Source: Streptomyces sp. NP160
Lineage (GTDB): Bacteria > Actinomycetota > Actinomycetes > Actinomycetales > Quadrisphaeraceae
Assembly: GCF_006335115.1 (NCBI RefSeq)
Contig: NZ_VDMJ01000016.1
Coordinates: forward strand, 1-64,000
DNA: 64,000 nt
Reading direction: 5' to 3'
Under the pieces are notes generated by a model. It searched no databases. It was not told where the DNA came from and saw only the letters and a program-made list of their open reading frames with translations. Each line of letters starts with the position of its first letter. Within the stretch, counting starts at the first letter, position 1. Positions 58,117 through 64,000 of this stretch are shown here, one piece after another. The position numbers and the translations under genes were made by a program.

Positions 58117-59139
58117 GTGGAGCGCCGTCGCCGTCCGACGATCACCGACGTCGCCGCCGAGGCGGGCGTGGCGGCCTCCACCGTGTCGCGCTCCTTCACC
58201 CACCCCGGCCGGGTCAACGAGCACACCCGCGCCCACGTCCTCGCGGTGGCCGCGCGGCTCGGGTACGCGCCCAGCCCCCTGGCGCAGGCGCTGGAGTCCG
58301 GGCGCACCAACACCGTGGCCCTGGTCGTCCCCGACATCGCCAACCCCCTCTTCGTGGGCTTCGTCAAGGGCGCCGAGCGCGCCCTGGCCAGCTCGCAGCG
58401 CACCCTCGTGCTGGCCGACGGCAGGGAGAGCGCGGCCGCCGAGGAGGCCGTGGTGCAGCGGCTGCACCGCGGCGTGGACGGCTTCGTCCTGGTGGCCTCC
58501 CGCCTGGGCGACGAGGCCCTGCGCCGCGCTGCCGCCCTCGCCCCCGTCGTCCTCGTGAACCGGGTGACCACGGGGCTGCCCAGTGTCGTCGCCGACTACG
58601 TCGGCGGGGCCGAGCAGATCGTCAGCCACCTCGCCTCGATGGGGCACCGCCGGCTCGTGGTGCTGGGCGGTCCCGCCGGGTCCTGGTCGGGGGCGCGCCG
58701 CTGGACGGGGCTGCAGGTCGCCGCTGGGCGCCACGACGTGGCGGTCGAGCGCCTGGGACCGTTCTCCCCGACCTTCGAGGCCGGTGCTGCAGCGGCGGAC
58801 GCCGTGCTGGGCCTGCGGCCGGCCGCCGGTGGCGGTGGCCGCGCCACCGCCGTCGTCGCCCACAACGACCTGCTCGCGATGGGGGTCCTGGCGCGCCTGG
58901 CGGAGCGCGGTGCGACCGTGCCCGCCGACCTCAGCGTGGTCGGCTTCGACGACGTGTTCGGCGCTGCCCTGTGCTCCCCGCCCCTGACCACGCTCGCGGA
59001 GCGCTCGGAGCGGGCCGGTGAGCTCGCCGTCGACGCGCTGCTGGGCGGTGGCAGCGCCGTGGGCCCCGGGCGGCCCCCGCAGGTGGTGCCGACGCACCTC
59101 GTGGTGCGCCGCTCGACGGGCCCCGCGCCGTCGTCGTGA
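58117..59139 (+). CDS. LacI-family transcriptional regulator
   Basis: The 340-residue regulator has an N-terminal HTH (ITDVAAEAGVAASTVSRSFTHPGRVNE) with hinge helix SPLAQALESGRTN, and a periplasmic-binding-protein-like effector domain (VALVVPDIANPLFVGFVKGAER ... VVGFDDVFGAALCSPPLTTLAE). It diverges from the shikimate transporter operon with an operator in between, so it likely represses that operon until a pathway intermediate binds. The Corynebacterium qsu cluster uses a LysR-type activator instead. Confidence 0.93.
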   Translation: MERRRRPTITDVAAEAGVAASTVSRSFTHPGRVNEHTRAHVLAVAARLGYAPSPLAQALESGRTNTVALVVPDIANPLFVGFVKGAERALASSQRTLVLADGRESAAAEEAVVQRLHRGVDGFVLVASRLGDEALRRAAALAPVVLVNRVTTGLPSVVADYVGGAEQIVSHLASMGHRRLVVLGGPAGSWSGARRWTGLQVAAGRHDVAVERLGPFSPTFEAGAAAADAVLGLRPAAGGGGRATAVVAHNDLLAMGVLARLAERGATVPADLSVVGFDDVFGAALCSPPLTTLAERSERAGELAVDALLGGGSAVGPGRPPQVVPTHLVVRRSTGPAPSS

Positions 59140-59190
59140 GGCGCGCGCTGCCGGTGCGCCCGTCCGGGCGCGTCCGCTGCGCACACCTCT

Positions 59191-59212
59191 TTACCAATCC
59201 ATTACCATTGGT
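59191..59212. promoter_or_regulatory. AT-rich inverted repeat upstream of the BI-1 gene
   Basis: ACCAAT (59193-59198) and ATTGGT (59207-59212) form an inverted repeat in a patch far richer in A/T than its surroundings, with TTACCA occurring twice (59191, 59202). It lies 48 bases before the ATG and is probably the promoter or operator. Confidence 0.45.
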
Positions 59213-59259
59213 GGTACGAGACCGGCGCCCGCCGGTGTCGAGTCCTCGGGAGGACGCGC

Positions 59260-60090
59260 ATGGAGAGCAACAACCCGGCGCTGCGCAACGCGCCGCAGTT
59301 CAAGCGCGGCGGCTACGCGGGCTTCGACGCCACCCCTCGCGGTGGTGCGAGCACCGCCTCGTACGGCCAGCCGACGCTGGAGGAGATGTACTCCGCACCC
59401 TCGGCGGGACCCGCCGAGACCGGGCGGATGACCTATGACGACGTCGTGATGCGCGCGGGCATGACGCTCGGCACCGTCGTCCTGCTCGGCGCCTTCAACT
59501 ACTTCCTCTTCAGCCCGCTGCTGATGATCGTCGGCGTGCTCGGCGGTCTGGTGCTGGGCCTGGTCAACTCGTTCAAGCGCGAGCCCAGCCCCGTGCTGAT
59601 CCTCCTCTACGCCGCGCTGCAGGGCCTGTTCATCGGTGGCCTCAGCCGCGTCATCGACATGCAGCTCGAAGCTCGCAACCTCGGTGCGGTGTCCATCCAG
59701 GCGGTCATCGCCACCGTCGCGGTGTTCGCCGTGATGCTCGTCCTGTACCGCAGCGGGGCCGTGCGGGCCACGCCGAAGTTCCGCCGGATCCTCATCGGCG
59801 CGGTGCTCGGCTACGCCGTCTTCTGCCTCGTCAACTTCGTGTTCGCGATGTTCGGCAACGGCCTGAACCTCTGGGCCGGTGCTCTGGGCCTCGCGGTCGG
59901 CGCCATCGGCGCGGTCCTCGCGTCGCTCTCGCTCGTGCTCGACTTCGACTTCATCGAGACGGGCGTCAAGAACGGCATCCCGCAGCGCTACGCCTGGACC
60001 GCCGCGTTCGGCCTCACGGTCACGCTGGTCTGGCTGTACATCGAGCTGCTGCGCATCCTGTCGATCATCCGCTCCATGGCGGGCGACTGA
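59260..60090 (+). CDS. Bax inhibitor-1/YccA family membrane protein
   Basis: The 276-residue protein has a 55-residue Gly/Pro-rich cytosolic N-terminus and then seven hydrophobic segments. It matches the actinobacterial branch of the BI-1 family: MTYDDVVMRAGMTLGTV, LLYAALQGLFIGGLSRV, LNLWAGALGLAVGAIGAVLASLSLVLDFDFIE and NGIPQRYAWTAAFGL with acidic residues thought to gate ions. BI-1 proteins are proposed pH-dependent calcium leak channels. ATG follows GGGAGGA. The gene is monocistronic with an AT-rich promoter patch. Confidence 0.92.
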   Translation: MESNNPALRNAPQFKRGGYAGFDATPRGGASTASYGQPTLEEMYSAPSAGPAETGRMTYDDVVMRAGMTLGTVVLLGAFNYFLFSPLLMIVGVLGGLVLGLVNSFKREPSPVLILLYAALQGLFIGGLSRVIDMQLEARNLGAVSIQAVIATVAVFAVMLVLYRSGAVRATPKFRRILIGAVLGYAVFCLVNFVFAMFGNGLNLWAGALGLAVGAIGAVLASLSLVLDFDFIETGVKNGIPQRYAWTAAFGLTVTLVWLYIELLRILSIIRSMAGD

Positions 60091-60125
60091 CCGGCGGCCG
60101 GCTGGCTGACTGACAGCATGGTGCG

Positions 60126-60461
60126 GTGACCGGATCACCGCGCGAACGGGCCGAGCGCGAGCTCGGGCGGGTCCTGACCCGCCTGGCGGCGCTCGGCCCG
60201 ACTCGTCTGTCCCGGCCCGCGGACGACACCGGGCCCTCCCCGGCGGACCGCGTGCGCCCGGTGCTGCAGGAGCTGGCCGACGCGGCCGCCACTGCCGAGG
60301 CGCGGGCGCCCGTCGTCGTCCCCGTCCTCGCCGACCGCGCCCTGGGCGACCAGCTGTCCGTCCTGGGGCGGGACCTGCTCGACGCCACTCGGACCGGCGA
60401 CGACGCCGCGCTCCTCGAGCGCGCCGCCGACCGGCTGGAGGCCCTGCGCCGCGCCCTCTGA
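60126..60461 (+). CDS. Hypothetical small helical protein
   Basis: The 111 residues are charged and Ala/Leu-rich, with no signal or membrane segment. It looks like a four-helix protein (RERAERELGRVLTRLAAL, RVRPVLQELADAAATAEARA, LSVLGRDLLDATRTGDD and LLERAADRLEALRRAL). I do not recognise it. The codon use matches neighbours and the frame sits alone between the BI-1 and cbs genes, so it is probably real. GTG 60126 lacks a clear ribosome site. Confidence 0.6.
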   Translation: MTGSPRERAERELGRVLTRLAALGPTRLSRPADDTGPSPADRVRPVLQELADAAATAEARAPVVVPVLADRALGDQLSVLGRDLLDATRTGDDAALLERAADRLEALRRAL

Positions 60462-60489
60462 CACCCCAGCGGGGTGGGAGGATGCTGGC

Positions 60490-61905
<1,416 letters not shown>

Positions 61906-61911
61906 CGCTCG

Positions 61912-61945
61912 TCGGCGTGCGCCGCTCAGCGGCGGCGCACGCCGA
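61912..61945. terminator. Bidirectional hairpin overlapping a coding end
   Basis: Perfect 14-base arms (61912-61925 and 61932-61945) flank a 6-base loop between the convergent cbs and HerA-like genes. The right arm encodes the basic C-terminus of the HerA-like protein. Confidence 0.7.
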
Positions 61946-63509
61946 AGATGCTGCGGGTGATCTCCCGGCCCAGGCTGGAGGCCGCTGACCGCGCGAAGCT
62001 GCGGAAGGCCGAGGAGCCGAGCACCTGCTCGACCACGGAGCGCTCCTCCGGCTCGGTCCTGCGCCGCTCGGGGGCAGGGGCCCGGGTGGGCTGGGACGAC
62101 GACGACGGCGCGCGGCCGTCGGAGCCGCGCGGCGGCGCAGCCGTCCTGCGCGTCAGGCGCTCGTAGGCGGAGTCCCTGTCGACGGGCGCGCCGTACTCCG
62201 CCTGCAGCGGTGAGGCGGCCACGATCCGCTGCTGCTCGGCCGGTGGCGCCGGCGCCATGAGCGACTGGGGCGCACGCAGGCGCGTCCACGCCACCGGCGT
62301 CGGCACGCCGCTCTCGGACAGCACCGTCACCACGGCCTCGCCGGTGCCGACGCTGGTCAGCAGGGTCTCGGTGTCGTACTGGTCGCTCTTCGGGTAGGTC
62401 GAGGCGGTGGCGCGCAGGGCCTTCGCATCGTCCGGGGTGAAGGCCCGCAGCGCGTGCTGCACCCGTGAGCCGAGCTGGGCCAGGACCTCCTTGGGCAGGT
62501 CCGTGGGGCTCTGCGTCACGAACACCACGCCGACGCCCTTGGAGCGCACCAGGCGGACCGTCTGGGCGACCTGCGCCACGAAGTCCCTGCTGGCGCCGGT
62601 GAAGAGCAGGTGCGCCTCGTCGAAGAAGAACACCAGCTTCGGCTTGTCGAGGTCGCCGACCTCGGGCAGCTCCTCGAAGAGCTCCGCGAGCAGCCACAGC
62701 AGGAACGTGGAGAACAGCGCCGGGCGGCCCTGGACGGCGGGCAGCTCCAGGCAGGAGACCACGCCGCGCTCCTCGCCCTGGACGGTGGTCGTGCGCAGGA
62801 GGTCGTGGACGTCGAGCTCGGGCTCGCCGAAGAAGGCGTCGGCGCCGCCGTCGGCGAAGGCGAGCAGCTCGCGCAGCAGCACCCCGGCGGTCTGCTTGCT
62901 CAGGCCGCCCAGGCCCTCCAGGTCGGCCCTGCCCTCGGGGGAGACGAGGTGGGTGATGACGGCGCGCAGGTCCGCCAGGTCGAGCAGCGGCAGTCCCGCC
63001 CTGTCGGCCCAGTGGAACACCAGCGCCAGCGAGGAGGACTGCACCTCGGACAGGTCCAGCACCCGCGCCAGCAGGGCCGGGCCGAAGCCCGTGATGGTGG
63101 CCCGCACGGGCACCCCGGTGCCGATCCCGCCAAGCGCGAGCAGCTCGGTGGGGCAGCCGGCCGGCACCCACTGCTGGCCGACGTCGGCGGCGCGCGACGT
63201 CACCCGGTCGGACGCGGCGCCGGGCAGGGCGATGCCCGACAGGTCTCCCTTGACGTCGGTGAGGAAGGTCGGCACGCCGTGGGCGCTGAGCTGCTCGGCG
63301 ACCAGCTGCAGCGTCTTGGTCTTGCCGGTGCCGGTGGCGCCGGCCACGAGCCCGTGGCGGTTGAGCACGGACAGCGGCAGCTGGACGGGCGCCTCCGGGT
63401 GGGCGGCGCCGTCCACCACCAGAGCGCCGAGCTGCACGGCCGGCCCGGTGGTGGAGTACGCGTCGCGGACCGCGGTGACGAACGCCGCTGTGTCGGGGTG
63501 GCTGCTCAC
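61926..63509 (-). CDS. HerA-like/DUF853 family ATPase
   Basis: The 527-residue P-loop ATPase has Walker A GATGTGKTKTLQ (about residues 57-68), Walker B KLVFFFDEAHLLF and the sensor region GVGVVFVTQSPTDLPKEVLAQLGSRVQHALRAFTPDDAKAL. It matches the DUF853 (YjgR-like) helicase-HerA family; the physiological role of these proteins is unclear. A Pro/Ser/Arg-rich linker precedes a conserved C-terminal helix SFARSAASSLGREITRSIFG. The GTG start has no strong ribosome site. It follows the partial MocR-type gene on the same strand. Confidence 0.9.
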   Translation of the reverse strand: MSSHPDTAAFVTAVRDAYSTTGPAVQLGALVVDGAAHPEAPVQLPLSVLNRHGLVAGATGTGKTKTLQLVAEQLSAHGVPTFLTDVKGDLSGIALPGAASDRVTSRAADVGQQWVPAGCPTELLALGGIGTGVPVRATITGFGPALLARVLDLSEVQSSSLALVFHWADRAGLPLLDLADLRAVITHLVSPEGRADLEGLGGLSKQTAGVLLRELLAFADGGADAFFGEPELDVHDLLRTTTVQGEERGVVSCLELPAVQGRPALFSTFLLWLLAELFEELPEVGDLDKPKLVFFFDEAHLLFTGASRDFVAQVAQTVRLVRSKGVGVVFVTQSPTDLPKEVLAQLGSRVQHALRAFTPDDAKALRATASTYPKSDQYDTETLLTSVGTGEAVVTVLSESGVPTPVAWTRLRAPQSLMAPAPPAEQQRIVAASPLQAEYGAPVDRDSAYERLTRRTAAPPRGSDGRAPSSSSQPTRAPAPERRRTEPEERSVVEQVLGSSAFRSFARSAASSLGREITRSIFGVRRR

Positions 63510-63537
63510 GGCGCGGACGCTAGTGCCGGGGCGCTCC

Positions 63538-64000
63538 TCAGACCAGGTGGCGGCGAGGGGCGGCGGGGGAGCGGCCTGCGCTGGCGCCGGTGGCCTCGAC
63601 GAGCAGCTCCACCGCCCGCTCGAGGTCGGCGACGGGGGCGGTGAAGGGCAGCCGCAGCCTGTCGTCGAAGGCGTGCCCGGCGCCGAAGCGCGAGCCGGTG
63701 GCGAGCCGCAGGCCCAGCTCCTCGGCGGTGTCGACCAGCACGGACGACGACACCCCCGGCGGCAGGTGGCACCACAGCGACTGCCCGCCCGGCGGCACGG
63801 GCACCTCCCAGTCGGGGAGGTGGGTGCGCAGCGCCGCGACGAGGGCGTCGCGCTGGGCGCGCAGCTGGACCCGGCGGCGTGCGGCGATGCCGTCGTAGGA
63901 GTCGAGCAGCGCGCACGCGGCCAGCTGGTCGACCAGGGAGAAGGAGCCGTGGTCCCGCGACGCCGCGGCGGCGGCCCGGGCGATGACGTCGGGTTCGGCG
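63538..64000 (-). CDS. MocR-family regulator/aminotransferase, 3' part
   Basis: The frame is open through the window end, so only the C-terminal about 153 residues are visible and the start lies beyond 64000. The segment has FSLVDQLAACALLDSYDGIAARRR, LRTHLPDWEVPVPPGGQSLWCHLPPG and a final GLRLATGSRFGAGHAFDDRLRLPFTAP, the small domain of fold-I aminotransferases as found in MocR/PdxR regulators. A stand-alone aminotransferase cannot be excluded without the missing N-terminus. Confidence 0.75.
   Translation of the reverse strand, partial: AEPDVIARAAAAASRDHGSFSLVDQLAACALLDSYDGIAARRRVQLRAQRDALVAALRTHLPDWEVPVPPGGQSLWCHLPPGVSSSVLVDTAEELGLRLATGSRFGAGHAFDDRLRLPFTAPVADLERAVELLVEATGASAGRSPAAPRRHLV

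Overview
The window is chromosomal DNA of a very high-GC Gram-positive bacterium. Many GTG starts, extreme G/C at third codon positions, stop/start overlaps of the GTGA/ATGA type and several apparent leaderless promoters all point to an actinobacterium. The core gene order mfd ... eno - ftsB/divIC - DUF501 - ppx is the conserved actinobacterial arrangement (as in Mycobacterium). Here it has been opened twice by accessory blocks. A motile Kineosporiaceae-like genus such as Kineococcus or Quadrisphaera is my guess; nothing in the window proves it. I see no rRNA, CRISPR array, insertion sequence, integrase or phage gene.

Region 1 (1-3.7 kb) is mfd. Region 2 (3.8-30.6 kb) is an exopolysaccharide (EPS) locus. 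It contains several glycosyltransferases of GT-A, GT2 and GT4 type, a DegT/StrS aminotransferase, an epimerase - RmlC - SAF-domain oxidoreductase set for making a modified sugar, a Wzy-like polymerase, a Wzx-like flippase, a Wzz-like chain-length protein without a kinase P-loop, and a WbaP-type initiating phosphosugar transferase. A small mannose-6-phosphate-isomerase-type cupin closes the block. Three secreted or wall-bound GH26-like glycanases are scattered through it, one of them fused to cell-wall-binding repeats. Region 3 (30.7-33.3 kb) is eno, divIC and DUF501. Region 4 (33.3-40.4 kb) is a signalling block: a soluble histidine kinase gene diverges from an operon of CheY-like regulator, HEAT-repeat membrane protein, processive GT2 synthase and membrane histidine kinase. 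The shared promoter region carries a 16-bp inverted repeat and two mirrored CTCA-N17-GCCGA signatures.

Region 5 (40.4-48.7 kb) holds a FAD amine-oxidase-like protein, ppx/gppA, a CPBP-like membrane protein, a PadR - HAAS pair, a Val/Pro/Ala/Glu-rich surface protein and a membrane LysM protein. Region 6 (48.7-51.2 kb) is the best candidate for an undescribed system: a Cro/C1-type regulator, a 23-bp operator palindrome, a 106-residue Gly/Asn/Asp/Ser-rich peptide gene with its own terminator, and a PqqD-like plus M50 zinc-metalloprotease membrane protein. It resembles a RiPP (ribosomally made, modified peptide) locus without a recognised modifying enzyme.

Region 7 (51.2-64 kb) contains a type-5 uracil-DNA glycosylase, NDH-2, an odd tRNA with a UAA anticodon in a short-variable-arm body, a quinate/shikimate catabolic cluster (transporter, AroE/QsuD, QsuB-like enzyme) diverging from a LacI-type regulator, a Bax-inhibitor-1 family protein, cystathionine beta-synthase, a HerA-like ATPase and the 3' part of a MocR-type gene cut by the window end.
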